Part shown: one piece after another, positions 9,501-14,600 of the stretch
Layout of the letters: each line of letters starts with the position of its first letter
Numbering within the stretch: position 1 is the first letter of the stretch
Source: an uncultured Clostridia bacterium
GTDB taxonomy: Bacteria > Bacillota > Clostridia > Peptostreptococcales > Anaerovoracaceae
DNA: 14,600 bases
Direction: 5' to 3'
Assembly: GCA_934247125.1 (NCBI GenBank)
Contig: CAKQIZ010000049.1
Coordinates: 1 to 14,600 of the forward strand
Made by a program: the position numbers and the translations under genes
Notes under the pieces: model-generated
Told to the model about the DNA's origin: nothing
The model's database searches: none
The model's input: the letters and a program-made list of their open reading frames with translations, nothing else

Positions 9501-10255
9501 GACTGCGCACTCTCAAGCGTAGGCGGTTCGCCAGGTCTCAGTTTCTTGTATATCTCTTTGAGACCTTCCTCATAGTTCGTAGTCGTATCCTTTTCCAGCG
9601 TTTTTAACAGTCTTGGCTCTTCGCCGAAAGTATCCAGGATCTCCTGGTTGCTTCCCATGCCCATCGCTCTGAGAAGAGTTGTCACAGGCTGTTTTCTCGT
9701 CCTGTCGACTCTGACAGAAATTATTTCATTGGAGTCAGTTTCATATTCGAGCCATGCCCCCCTGTTAGGGATGACTGTTGTGAAGAACAGATTTTTACCT
9801 GATTTATCTATTTCTTTATCATAATAAGGTCCTGGTGAACGCACGAGCTGAGTAACTACAACTCTCTCCGCACCATTGTAGATAAAAGTACCCTTTTCAG
9901 TCATCAGCGGGAAATCCCCCATGAAAACTTCCTGTTCCTTTACTTCTCCGGTTTCCTTATTTACCAGACGTACTCTTACTTTTAACGGAGCTGCATAGGT
10001 AACGTCTCTCTCCTTACACTCTTCCTGCCCGTATTTAGGCGGATCTGTAAGGGAGTAGTCAATGAATTCGAGAACCAGATTGTCCGCATAATCCTTGATC
10101 GGCGAAACATCCTCAAAAACTTCACGAAAACCTTCTCTTACAAACCAATCATATGAATCCGTCTGAATCTGGATCAGATTTGGCATTTCTGCCACTTCAT
10201 TGATTTTCGAAAAGGTCATTCGTTCTTTTCTACCTAATTTTATCGGATTTGGCAT
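6554..10255 (-). CDS. rpoB: DNA-directed RNA polymerase beta subunit
   Basis: Beta forms the other half of the polymerase cleft and holds the rifampicin pocket. The protein is 1233 residues from the ATG I choose at 10255, which stands 8 nt from the AAGGAG site (10269-10264). The upstream GTG (10264) and ATG (10261) overlap or crowd that site and are unlikely starts. The rifampicin cluster [15 protein letters not shown] through [12 protein letters not shown] is wild type at the usual resistance positions (D494, H504, S509, matching E. coli D516, H526, S531), so a rifampicin-sensitive polymerase is predicted. Other family blocks: [34 protein letters not shown] and the C-terminal [20 protein letters not shown]. 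The final 65 residues or so are a highly acidic extension ([19 protein letters not shown]). It has its own promoter and lies 17 nt ahead of rpoC. Confidence 0.99.
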   Translation of the reverse strand: MPNPIKLGRKERMTFSKINEVAEMPNLIQIQTDSYDWFVREGFREVFEDVSPIKDYADNLVLEFIDYSLTDPPKYGQEECKERDVTYAAPLKVRVRLVNKETGEVKEQEVFMGDFPLMTEKGTFIYNGAERVVVTQLVRSPGPYYDKEIDKSGKNLFFTTVIPNRGAWLEYETDSNEIISVRVDRTRKQPVTTLLRAMGMGSNQEILDTFGEEPRLLKTLEKDTTTNYEEGLKEIYKKLRPGEPPTLESAQSLFDSMFFDPKRYDLAKVGRYKYNKKLGLFNRLVGNAVAEDVIDPNTGEILAEKDQTVGKELARQIENAGVEFVMVKSPADDGKVTKVIGNQFVDIDSYIDFDISDIKIPKQVYYPVLMDILRENEDQESVKEAIRYRKNELSPKHILIADVIASVSYLLNLNYGIGNIDDIDHLGNRRLRTVGELLQNQIRIGLSRMERTIKERMTTQDISEVTPQGLMNIRPVTAAVKEFFGSSQLSQFMDQNNPLAELTHKRRLSALGPGGLSRERAGFEVRDVHHSHYGRMCPIETPEGPNIGLIGSLTTYGIVNEYGFIETPYRVVDKATGRVTEEIHYLTADDEEDKIVAQANEPLDSEGHFVNLKVASRGKGGEIDLVPREAVDYMDVSPKQVVSVATAMIPFLENDDANRALMGANMQRQAVPLLVTEAPIVGTGMEHKAAKDSGVVIIAKHSGTIDFVDADKIVVLRDDGEGKDEYTLLKFKRSNQGTCINQRPIVYNGEHVEQGEVIADGPSTENGEIALGKNLLIGFMTWEGYNYEDAIILNERLIMEDVLTSIHIEKYEAEARDTKLGPEEITREIPNVGEDALKDLDEEGIIRKGAEVNSSDILVGKVTPKGETELTAEERLLRAIFGEKAREVRDTSLRVPHGETGIVVDVKVFSRENGDELPPGVNKLVRCYIATKRKISVGDKMAGRHGNKGVISRILPEEDMPFLENGQSLQVMLNPLGVPSRMNVGQVLEVHLGLAAKTRDWYIATPVFDGATEKDIIQLLEENGYDKSGKLRLRDGRTGEYFDNPVTVGYMYMLKLHHLVDDKIHARSTGPYSLVTQQPLGGKAQFGGQRFGEMEVWALEAYGAAYTLQEILTVKSDDIVGRVKTYEAIVKGENIPEPGIPESFKVLIKEMQSLCLDVKVLTEDNEEIEIKETSEMEDIPDIENMVDVDIEGKEPEDEEEYDDEEIMIIEEDDDDYEDAEADETAETEPSEEA

Positions 10256-10306
10256 AGTCATCACTCCTTATATCTTTAACAAATTACATTTGCAGGGCAG
10301 TTTATT

Positions 10307-10335
10307 ATGATACCACATTGTTGTCAAACCGTCAA
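10307..10335 (-). promoter_or_regulatory. rpoBC promoter (extended -10)
   Basis: TTGACG (10335-10330), a 17-nt spacer and TATCAT (10312-10307), with TG one base upstream of the -10 box (TGGTATCAT), an extended -10 element. A second TTGACA begins 8 nt after the first box. Predicted start near 10300 leaves a leader of about 45 nt before the rpoB ATG. It lies directly downstream of the rplL terminator. Confidence 0.8.
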
Positions 10336-10392
10336 TAGTTTTTGGAATATTTTTCATTTTCTTCACATAGGTATCCGGAAAATGATTTTCTT

Positions 10393-10425
10393 AAAAAAAC
10401 GGCAGATGACACGAAGTCATCTGCC
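10393..10425 (-). terminator. Intrinsic terminator between rplL and rpoB
   Basis: On the minus strand GGCAGATGAC (10425-10416) pairs perfectly with GTCATCTGCC (10410-10401) around a 5-nt TTCGT loop. One base later comes a run of seven T residues (10399-10393). The 10-bp stem, tight loop and T-run are those of an efficient terminator. In E. coli the equivalent gap holds a partial attenuator; here it looks stronger and is followed by a new promoter. Confidence 0.9.
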
Positions 10426-10454
10426 ACAGTGCTTTTTCTTCTGAAAATGCGATC

Positions 10455-10820
10455 TTATTTGAGTTCAACAACTGCTCCAACTTCTTCGAGCTGTGCCTTG
10501 TATCCTTCAGCCTCTGCCTTTTCGCATCCTTCTTTGAGGTTTGATGGAGCTCCGTCAACCAGTTCCTTAGCTTCCTTGAGTCCTAATCCTGTGATTTCTC
10601 TTACAGCCTTGATAACCTTGATCTTTTCTGCTCCGACTTCCTTAAGAACTACTGTGAATTCAGTCTGTTCTTCGCCTGCTGCTGCTGCGCCGTCTGCTGC
10701 TGCAACTACAACGCCTGCTGCTGCTGATACGCCGAATTCTTCTTCACAAGCCTTAACCAGCTCGTTTAACTCTAAAACTGACATTTCTTTTATAGCTTCA
10801 ATTATCTGATCTTTGTTCAT
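10455..10820 (-). CDS. rplL: 50S ribosomal protein L7/L12
   Basis: L12 forms the mobile stalk dimers that recruit elongation and initiation factor GTPases. The 121-residue protein has the N-terminal dimerisation helices (about 1-32, [30 protein letters not shown]), an alanine/glycine-rich hinge (about 33-50) and the factor-binding C-terminal domain with [20 protein letters not shown] and [13 protein letters not shown]. The ATG follows AAAGGAG with normal spacing. It lies 143 nt after rplJ, with no promoter seen between, so both are expected on one transcript under the L10 leader. A strong terminator follows 30 nt after the stop codon. Confidence 0.98.
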   Translation of the reverse strand: MNKDQIIEAIKEMSVLELNELVKACEEEFGVSAAAGVVVAAADGAAAAGEEQTEFTVVLKEVGAEKIKVIKAVREITGLGLKEAKELVDGAPSNLKEGCEKAEAEGYKAQLEEVGAVVELK

Positions 10821-10887
10821 TTTATTTCTCCTTTATGATTATTTCAGTATATATGATCTATACCGATAACTTCTGTTGAGCCTGTCA

Positions 10888-10927
10888 GCAGAAAGTTTCA
10901 TGCGTTTATGCACTCAGCTCTTTCTGC
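10888..10927 (-). other. Stem-loop in the rplJ-rplL spacer
   Basis: GCAGAAAG (10927-10920) and CTTTCTGC (10895-10888) on the minus strand form an 8-bp outer stem; a short inner GTGC/GCAT pairing is possible. No T-run follows, so it is not an intrinsic terminator. Such spacers are sometimes processed or used to tune the excess of L12 over L10 (four or six copies per ribosome); here that is only a guess. Confidence 0.4.
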
Positions 10928-10963
10928 AAAGGTCCGTTCATACACATGCCGCAAAGTAAGCGT

Positions 10964-11455
10964 TTACGCTTCTTTCTGCTCTGCGATCTGCGAAACCACT
11001 CTTGCAAAGTTTGCGATCGGCGACTGTATACTTCCCATGAATTTGGAAATGAGAACATCTCTTGACGGAATCGATGCAAGCTGCTGAATACCTTCTTTGT
11101 CATAGTATTCGCCTTCTACGATACCACCTTTGAATTCCATCTTCTTGTACTCTTTGATAGCTCCATCCAGAACTCTTGCAGGTGCAGTAGCATCATCATA
11201 GCTGAATGCAAATCCGCTCGGTCCTGCGAGAGTGTCCTTCAGCACTTCATATTCAGTACCTTCGATAGCTCTGTTAACCAGAGTGTTCTTGTAAACAGTA
11301 TAGTCAACATCTGCTTCGCGAAGTTTCTTTCTCATAGCATCTGCTTCTGCAACTGTGATCCCGATGTAATCAACAACCACAACAGATGTCGCTCTTTCAA
11401 ACTTGTCTTTTATTTCGTCAATTATTACTTGCTTCTGTTTGTAAGCTTCTTTCAT
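10964..11455 (-). CDS. rplJ: 50S ribosomal protein L10
   Basis: L10 is the base of the ribosomal stalk and carries the L12 dimers; the L10-L12 complex also binds its own mRNA leader in bacteria. The 163-residue product has the typical N-terminal rRNA-binding domain (KQVIIDEIKDKFERATSVVVVDYIGITV, then LREADVDYTVYKNTLVNRAI) and a C-terminal helix for L12 binding (residues about 130-163). The ATG at 11455 has an AGGAG site 11 nt upstream. An out-of-frame ATG lies in that spacing, but the long reading frame settles the start. It is preceded by an L10-leader-type element and followed by rplL. Confidence 0.97.
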   Translation of the reverse strand: MKEAYKQKQVIIDEIKDKFERATSVVVVDYIGITVAEADAMRKKLREADVDYTVYKNTLVNRAIEGTEYEVLKDTLAGPSGFAFSYDDATAPARVLDGAIKEYKKMEFKGGIVEGEYYDKEGIQQLASIPSRDVLISKFMGSIQSPIANFARVVSQIAEQKEA

Positions 11456-11500
11456 TATCGCGCATTCTCCTTTCTAAAGAATCTTTTTTCGGGTACGCTA

Positions 11501-11534
11501 TAAAATAGCCTTGCTATCCGCGCGACAGCAAGGC
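11501..11534 (-). terminator. Attenuator hairpin of the L10 leader
   Basis: On the minus strand GCCTTGCTGTC (11534-11524) pairs with GATAGCAAGGC (11518-11508), 11 bp with one G-U pair around a GCGCG loop. It is followed by TATTTTA, a modest T-tract. Its place between the L10-binding region and rplJ fits the regulated terminator known for L10 leaders in Firmicutes. Confidence 0.7.
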
Positions 11535-11540
11535 AAATGT

Positions 11541-11635
11541 ATTTACATTGTACCTCGGCGAGGTTCCTGTTTAAAGCCGGCGGCATCTCACTATATCAGC
11601 GCCAGCTCCTCGCTGTCTACGGTCTATAATATTCT
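11541..11635 (-). promoter_or_regulatory. Ribosomal protein L10 leader
   Basis: This part of the 194-nt rplA-rplJ spacer carries the sequence hallmarks of the L10 leader: ACCGTAGACAGCG (11623-11611) near its 5' end and ACCTCGCCGAGGT (11565-11553) near its 3' end, separated by a GC-rich region that can pair. In the known family the L10-L12 complex binds this RNA and represses its own synthesis, by attenuation in Bacillus. I recognise it from these conserved blocks and its position; I have not folded it computationally. Confidence 0.85.
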
Positions 11636-11649
11636 GTTCCGTTTAAGAT

Positions 11650-12345
11650 CTAACCCAGCTTTAAAGGGTTGATCTTCACTCCAGGTCCCATAGTAGATGT
11701 AACAACTACACTCTTCAGATACTGACCTTTTGCTGCTGCAGGCTTAGCCTTTATGATCGCACCGATAAGTGCATTGAAATTGTCAGTCAGCTTTTCAGGT
11801 CCGAACGAAGCTTTTCCTATAGGAGTATGGATGATGTTTGCTTTGTCCAGACGATATTCAACCTTACCGGCCTTGACTTCTTCGACAGCCTTTGCAACAT
11901 CCATAGTTACTGTGCCTGACTTAGGGTTAGGCATGAGACCCTTAGGTCCCAGGATCTTACCTAATCTACCAACAACACCCATCATATCAGGTGTCGCAAC
12001 AACGACATCAAAGTCAAACCAGTTTTCGCTCTGGATTTTCTGAGCCATTTCTTCAGCTCCTACGAAATCAGCACCGGCTTCTTCTGCTTCTGTAGCCTTA
12101 GGGCCTTTTGCAAATACCAGCACCTTCTTCGTTTTACCAACTCCGTGCGGAAGCACTATAGCTCCTCTTACCTGCTGATCGGCATGTCTGCCGTCAACAC
12201 CTAATCTTGCATGAAGTTCAACTGTTTCATCAAACTTGGCTTTCGCATTTTTTACAACGATCTCCATAGCCTGATCAACATCAAACAATTCAGCTCTGTC
12301 GAATTCTTTTACAGAATCCTGATACTTCTTTCCTCTTTTAGGCAT
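11650..12345 (-). CDS. rplA: 50S ribosomal protein L1
   Basis: L1 forms the mobile stalk at the tRNA exit side of the large subunit and is a translational repressor of the L11-L1 unit in many bacteria. The 231-residue length is standard. Family blocks include [58 protein letters not shown] and [15 protein letters not shown] strong AAGGAGG site stands 5 nt before the ATG. It follows rplK by 92 nt across a structured spacer and is followed by the L10 leader. Confidence 0.98.
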   Translation of the reverse strand: MPKRGKKYQDSVKEFDRAELFDVDQAMEIVVKNAKAKFDETVELHARLGVDGRHADQQVRGAIVLPHGVGKTKKVLVFAKGPKATEAEEAGADFVGAEEMAQKIQSENWFDFDVVVATPDMMGVVGRLGKILGPKGLMPNPKSGTVTMDVAKAVEEVKAGKVEYRLDKANIIHTPIGKASFGPEKLTDNFNALIGAIIKAKPAAAKGQYLKSVVVTSTMGPGVKINPLKLG

Positions 12346-12369
12346 TCTTTCCTCCTTGTGGTACTCACA

Positions 12370-12424
12370 ACCGCATCCCGGATCGTCACCGTCCGCTTCC
12401 GAACAGAACTCTGATCTCTGCGGT
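12370..12424 (-). other. Structured rplK-rplA spacer
   Basis: On the minus strand ACCGCA (12424-12419) can pair with TGCGGT (12375-12370), closing a domain that contains further short stems, for example GTTCG/CGGAC around GAAG. The region is GC-richer than nearby spacers and stops just before the rplA ribosome binding site. It could be an L1 or processing target; no known leader family was recognised. Confidence 0.4.
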
Positions 12425-12437
12425 CTCCCACTCTGTT

Positions 12438-12863
12438 TTAGTCTTCAATAACGATTCCCATACTTCTTGCAGTACCCTTGATCATCTCTGTTGCTGCTTC
12501 AAGGCTTGCTGCATTAAGATCCGGCATCTTTGTCTTTGCGATTTCCTCAGCCTGTGCTCTTGTAAGAGTTGCAACCTTAGTTTTGTTAGGTTCACCTGAA
12601 GCTGATTCAAGACCTGCTGCCTTCTTGAGTAATACTGCTGCAGGCGGTGTTTTGCAAATGAATGAAAACGAATGGTCTGCATAAACAGTGATTACTACCG
12701 GAATTATCATTCCAGGCTGATCCTGTGTTTTAGCGTTGAACTGCTTACAGAAATCCATAATGTTAACACCGTGCTGACCTAAAGCTGGTCCAACAGGAGG
12801 TGCAGGGTTTGCATTGCCGGCAGGAATCTGAAGTTTGATATAACCTTCGATCTTTTTAGCCAT
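12438..12863 (-). CDS. rplK: 50S ribosomal protein L11
   Basis: L11 binds the GTPase-associated region of 23S rRNA and, in many bacteria, is needed for RelA-type stringent signalling and for thiostrepton sensitivity. The 141-residue product matches the usual length. The N-terminal block [20 protein letters not shown] with [15 protein letters not shown] is the proline-rich domain, and [22 protein letters not shown] plus [20 protein letters not shown] form the rRNA-binding C-terminal domain. AAAGGAG precedes the ATG. It follows nusG by 67 nt, a gap with only short hairpins (for example CCCC-GTA-GGGG) and no clear promoter. Confidence 0.98.
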   Translation of the reverse strand: MAKKIEGYIKLQIPAGNANPAPPVGPALGQHGVNIMDFCKQFNAKTQDQPGMIIPVVITVYADHSFSFICKTPPAAVLLKKAAGLESASGEPNKTKVATLTRAQAEEIAKTKMPDLNAASLEAATEMIKGTARSMGIVIED

Positions 12864-12930
12864 TACTGTTATTCTCCTTTCTTTGTTATTCCCCTACGGG
12901 GTCATAGATTTAATATGAAAGCCGGTTTCA

Positions 12931-13506
12931 TCAGATCTTGTCGACCTGAGCAAAATCCAGCTCTACTGGCGTGTCTCTTCCGAACATCGACACTTTGGCT
13001 TTGAGCGTCTGTTTTTCCATGTTGACCTCTTCAACAACTCCCATGAAGTTTTCAAAAGGCCCATTGATAACTTTCACCGTGTCACCCACATCGATATCCA
13101 GATCGATATATATTTTCTCGATGCCCATTCTTCTCACTTCCTCTGTAGTGAGCGGGATAGGATCCGAGCCGTGACCTACGAAGCCTGTAACACCCTGTGT
13201 ATTCCGCACAAGATACCAGGATTCATTTGTCACTATCATCTTTACAAGAACGTATCCCGGGAACATTTTTCTGGTCTTCACCTTACGCTGTCCGTTTTTG
13301 ACCTCGACTCTGTCTTCCGTCGGCACTATCACGTCCAGAATAAGGTTCTGCATACCTCTGTTCTCAACGATTTTCTCGATGTTCACTTTAACCTTGTTTT
13401 CATGACCGGAATAAGTGTGAACCACATACCATTTGGCTTCTCCGTCACCCCTGAGACCTTCCAGTCCTTCAAGGTTTAATTTTTTACCTTCATTGTTTTC
13501 ACACAT
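12931..13506 (-). CDS. nusG: Transcription termination/antitermination factor NusG
   Basis: NusG binds the RNA polymerase clamp to affect pausing and termination and can couple transcription to translation. The 191-residue protein has the N-terminal NGN domain beginning with WYVVHTYSGHE (residues 26-36), continuing through FPGYVLVKM (82-90), and a C-terminal KOW domain from about 139 (DVGDTVKVINGPFENFMG to FGRDTPVELDF). It carries an N-terminal extension of about 20 residues, rich in E, G and L, before the NGN domain. An AGGAG site precedes the ATG at 13506. It starts 29 nt after secE, and the two are surely co-transcribed. Confidence 0.98.
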   Translation of the reverse strand: MCENNEGKKLNLEGLEGLRGDGEAKWYVVHTYSGHENKVKVNIEKIVENRGMQNLILDVIVPTEDRVEVKNGQRKVKTRKMFPGYVLVKMIVTNESWYLVRNTQGVTGFVGHGSDPIPLTTEEVRRMGIEKIYIDLDIDVGDTVKVINGPFENFMGVVEEVNMEKQTLKAKVSMFGRDTPVELDFAQVDKI

Positions 13507-13535
13507 TGTATCTTTAAGCTCCTATCTTGCACGCT

Positions 13536-13802
13536 TTAGAAACATACTGCCTTTATAGCTGCCAGTACGCCTGTGTCAACTGCCCAAAATACAACTGCAA
13601 AGGCTGCACAAGTAACAAGCACTACAGCTGTGAAAGATCCGAGTTCTTTCTTTGTCGGCCATACTACTTTTTTCATTTCAAGTTTTACACCCTTGAAATA
13701 TTCCTTTATGCTTCCTTTCTTCCTTTTGCGGGTAGATGCTGCTGCAGCCCTCTGTCTGACTGTGGCGGTATTGCTGCCTTTACCCTTTGACGTTTTTGCC
13801 AT
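13536..13802 (-). CDS. secE: Preprotein translocase subunit SecE
   Basis: SecE clamps SecY in the membrane translocon. The 88-residue protein is the short Gram-positive form with one C-terminal membrane helix (about 57-82, FTAVVLVTCAAFAVVFWAVD), preceded by the conserved amphipathic segment EYFKGVKLEMKKVVWPTKKEL (34-54). The first 30 residues are a basic, low-complexity extension rich in K, R, A, S and T. GGGAG before the ATG lies in the 12-nt gap after rpmG and overlaps the end of that gene, so translation is probably linked. Confidence 0.96.
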   Translation of the reverse strand: MAKTSKGKGSNTATVRQRAAAASTRKRKKGSIKEYFKGVKLEMKKVVWPTKKELGSFTAVVLVTCAAFAVVFWAVDTGVLAAIKAVCF

Positions 13803-13814
13803 GGCAATTCTCCC

Positions 13815-13964
13815 TTACTTCGTTTCCTTGTGAAGTGTGTGTTTTCTGCAGAACTTGCAGTACTTGTTCATTTCTATACGGTCAGCAGTGTTCTTCTTGT
13901 TCTTTACCGTATTGTAATTTCTCTGCTTACATTCTGTGCATGCAAGTGTAACCTTTACTCTCAT
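13815..13964 (-). CDS. rpmG: 50S ribosomal protein L33 (zinc-binding form)
   Basis: L33 is a small protein near the E site of the large subunit. The 49-residue frame reads [20 protein letters not shown] at its start and ends HTLHKETK. It keeps two cysteine pairs, CTEC and CKFC, so it is the zinc-binding (C+) form. The ATG at 13964 follows GGAGG at a good distance. It is the first gene of the rpmG-secE-nusG-rplK-rplA unit, the usual place for rpmG in Firmicutes. Confidence 0.97.
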   Translation of the reverse strand: MRVKVTLACTECKQRNYNTVKNKKNTADRIEMNKYCKFCRKHTLHKETK

Positions 13965-13992
13965 TTTATCTGTCCTCCGTTTAACTTAAAAG

Positions 13993-14013
13993 TAAGAGCA
14001 GTTTCTGCCCTTA
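13993..14013 (-). other. Small hairpin in the rpmG leader
   Basis: TAAGGGCAG-type left arm (14013-14005 read on the minus strand as TTAAGGGCAG) pairs with CTGCTCTTA (14001-13993) around an AAA loop, 9 bp with one G-U pair. It lies in the roughly 70-nt leader between the predicted start (about 14036) and the rpmG ribosome binding site. No T-run suited to termination follows closely; possible role in mRNA stability. Confidence 0.45.
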
Positions 14014-14042
14014 ATTGATTATTTACATAAAGTCGCTAAATA

Positions 14043-14071
14043 ATTGTATATTACAGCAGTGTCAATGTCAA
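14043..14071 (-). promoter_or_regulatory. Promoter of the rpmG-secE-nusG-rplK-rplA unit
   Basis: TTGACA (14071-14066), a 17-nt spacer and TACAAT (14048-14043), 11 of 12 matches to the sigma-A consensus. A second TTGACA follows the first directly (14065-14060). Upstream, T- and A-runs (minus strand TTTTTT and AAAAA) resemble an UP element. Predicted start near 14036. Confidence 0.85.
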
Positions 14072-14114
14072 GATTTTTCCGCAAAAAAGCGAGGCGCTGC
14101 ATGTTTAATCTTCT

Positions 14115-14165
14115 TTTTTATAGCTCCGGAAATATCTCCTGAAGATATTTCCGGAGCTATAAAAA
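14115..14165. repeat. Perfect 23-bp inverted repeat with 5-nt loop
   Basis: Arms 14115-14137 and 14143-14165 are exact reverse complements (core TAGCTCCGGAAATATCT) around the loop CCTGA. The arms end in a T-run on the left and an A-run on the right, so on either strand the hairpin is followed by A rather than U. That is the opposite of an intrinsic terminator. It may be a copy of a dispersed palindromic repeat, an RNA-processing site or a transcript-protecting hairpin. Confidence 0.85.
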
Positions 14166-14198
14166 TATGCAAACAGGGCACTGCCTGTCTGCATATTT
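14161..14198 (-). terminator. Terminator of the upstream iron-sulfur protein gene
   Basis: On the minus strand AAATATGCA (14198-14190) pairs with TGCATATTT (14171-14163), then, after one A-C mismatch, ACAGG (14188-14184) with CCTGT (14077+96 to 14173, that is 14177-14173). The hairpin ends in TTTTT (14165-14161), a T-run shared with the base of the neighbouring perfect palindrome. It begins 94 nt after the stop codon at 14293. Confidence 0.65.
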
Positions 14199-14292
14199 CC
14201 GCATCACTTACATTTTCATATACTTATATGCCGATAGCGTCTGCACTGATGTCGCCGTTCCTGCGGCCCCGCGGCCGGCACGGTCACAGTCC
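14199..14292. other. Non-coding gap with a GC-rich patch
   Basis: Part of the 328-nt gap between rpmG and the iron-sulfur gene, whose remainder holds the terminator, palindrome and promoter listed separately. This stretch has no supported reading frame. It contains a patch of almost pure G and C around 14260-14280 (able to form CGGCC/GGCCG), unlike the AT-rich surroundings, and a small CATATA-CT-TATATG inverted repeat near 14217-14230. Confidence 0.4.
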
Positions 14293-14600
14293 TTACAGTG
14301 AAAGACACTTCTTAGGACACTTGTCAACACATGCTCCGCACTTCACACATGCATCTTCATCGACTTTCCAGACTTTTTCTTTTCTGTCGACTGTTAAAGC
14401 ATCACATGGGCAGTTCTTTGCACAAAGTCCGCAATATACACATACATCTAAATCACACGTAAGTTTGTCTTCACCTGCTGCAGCGTCTGCCTTCTTTTCG
14501 CCGTCTGCCGGTTTGTCTGCCGTCTTTTTAGGTTCCGGCTTCTTGACCTCAACTTCTACTGAATCGACAACTTTCTCCGTTTCCGGCTCAGTATACTTAG
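14293..14600 (-). CDS. C-terminal part of a 2[4Fe-4S] ferredoxin-domain protein (partial)
   Basis: The frame is open to the right edge, so only the last 101 residues are seen and the start is outside. The first 45 visible residues are a low-complexity linker rich in K, E, P, D and A (for example KKPEPKKTADKPADGEKKAD). Then come two classic cluster motifs: CVYCGLCAKNCP (C53, C56, C59, C63 of the visible part) and CVKCGACVDKCP (C84, C87, C90, C94), which should hold two [4Fe-4S] clusters for electron transfer. Three more cysteines (48, 65, 98) are present. A charged, proline-rich linker joined to a terminal diferredoxin module suggests a multi-domain redox protein, such as an Rnf-type, Ech-type or other electron-transfer subunit. 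I cannot tell which. Transcription seems to end at the terminator at 14161-14198. Confidence 0.85.
   Translation of the reverse strand, partial: KYTEPETEKVVDSVEVEVKKPEPKKTADKPADGEKKADAAAGEDKLTCDLDVCVYCGLCAKNCPCDALTVDRKEKVWKVDEDACVKCGACVDKCPKKCLSL

Noticed and set aside
10906..11103. A second minus-strand frame overlapping the end of rplJ.
   Set aside because: It is a shifted frame of rplJ running into the spacer, with no start signal and no similarity that I recognise.
11408..11465. A 15-codon frame starting at an ATG between the rplJ ribosome binding site and its ATG.
   Set aside because: The ATG almost touches AGGAG and the frame is very short; L10 alignment supports the ATG at 11455.
13803..13814. 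A tRNA gene between rpmG and secE, as in some bacteria.
   Set aside because: The gap is only 12 nt, too short for a tRNA.
14115..14165. Calling the perfect palindrome a bidirectional terminator.
   Set aside because: On both strands the stem is preceded by T and followed by A, so no U-run follows the hairpin in either direction.

Overview
The window is a 14.6 kb chromosomal segment in which every gene I can support lies on the minus strand. It carries the rplKAJL-rpoBC region of a low-to-moderate GC Gram-positive anaerobe, most likely an amino-acid-fermenting member of the Clostridia. Evidence: Firmicutes-type gene order (rpmG-secE-nusG-rplK-rplA-[L10 leader]-rplJ-rplL-rpoB-rpoC, then rpsL), the 137-residue S12 form, AGGAG-type ribosome binding sites, TTGACA/TATAAT-like promoters and a beta-aminoacyl-CoA ammonia-lyase. 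I cannot fix the genus from sequence alone.

Layout in transcription order (right to left). 14600-14293: C-terminal part of an iron-sulfur protein, ended by a terminator at about 14161-14198 that abuts a 23-bp perfect palindrome. 14071-14043: a strong promoter for the rpmG-secE-nusG-rplK-rplA cluster (13964-11650). 11635-11501: an L10-leader-type element with an attenuator hairpin ahead of rplJ-rplL (11455-10455). 10425-10393: a strong intrinsic terminator after rplL. 10335-10307: a dedicated extended -10 promoter for rpoB-rpoC (10255-2823). 2760-2724: terminator after rpoC. 2684-2656: a strong promoter for a CoA-acylating aldehyde dehydrogenase gene (2561-1209), followed by a beta-alanyl-CoA/3-aminobutyryl-CoA ammonia-lyase gene (1043-582). 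547-518: the promoter of rpsL (449-36), with a terminator-like hairpin at its transcript start. The window ends just after rpsL.

Most of the window is core transcription and translation machinery: RNA polymerase beta and beta', the elongation factor NusG, the secretion subunit SecE, ribosomal proteins L33, L11, L1, L10, L12 and S12. The unusual part is the two-gene fermentative unit between rpoC and rpsL, where many Firmicutes have a small L7Ae-family gene. An acylating aldehyde dehydrogenase plus a beta-aminoacyl-CoA ammonia-lyase could turn a 3-aminoaldehyde into an enoyl-CoA; that pathway is my inference. Regulatory DNA is also informative: three promoters of information-processing genes each have a doubled TTGAC box, and several leaders have hairpins that could tune expression.

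For three genes I give starts chosen by ribosome-binding-site spacing or found by reading short frames directly: aldehyde dehydrogenase at 2561, rpoB at 10255, rpmG at 13964.
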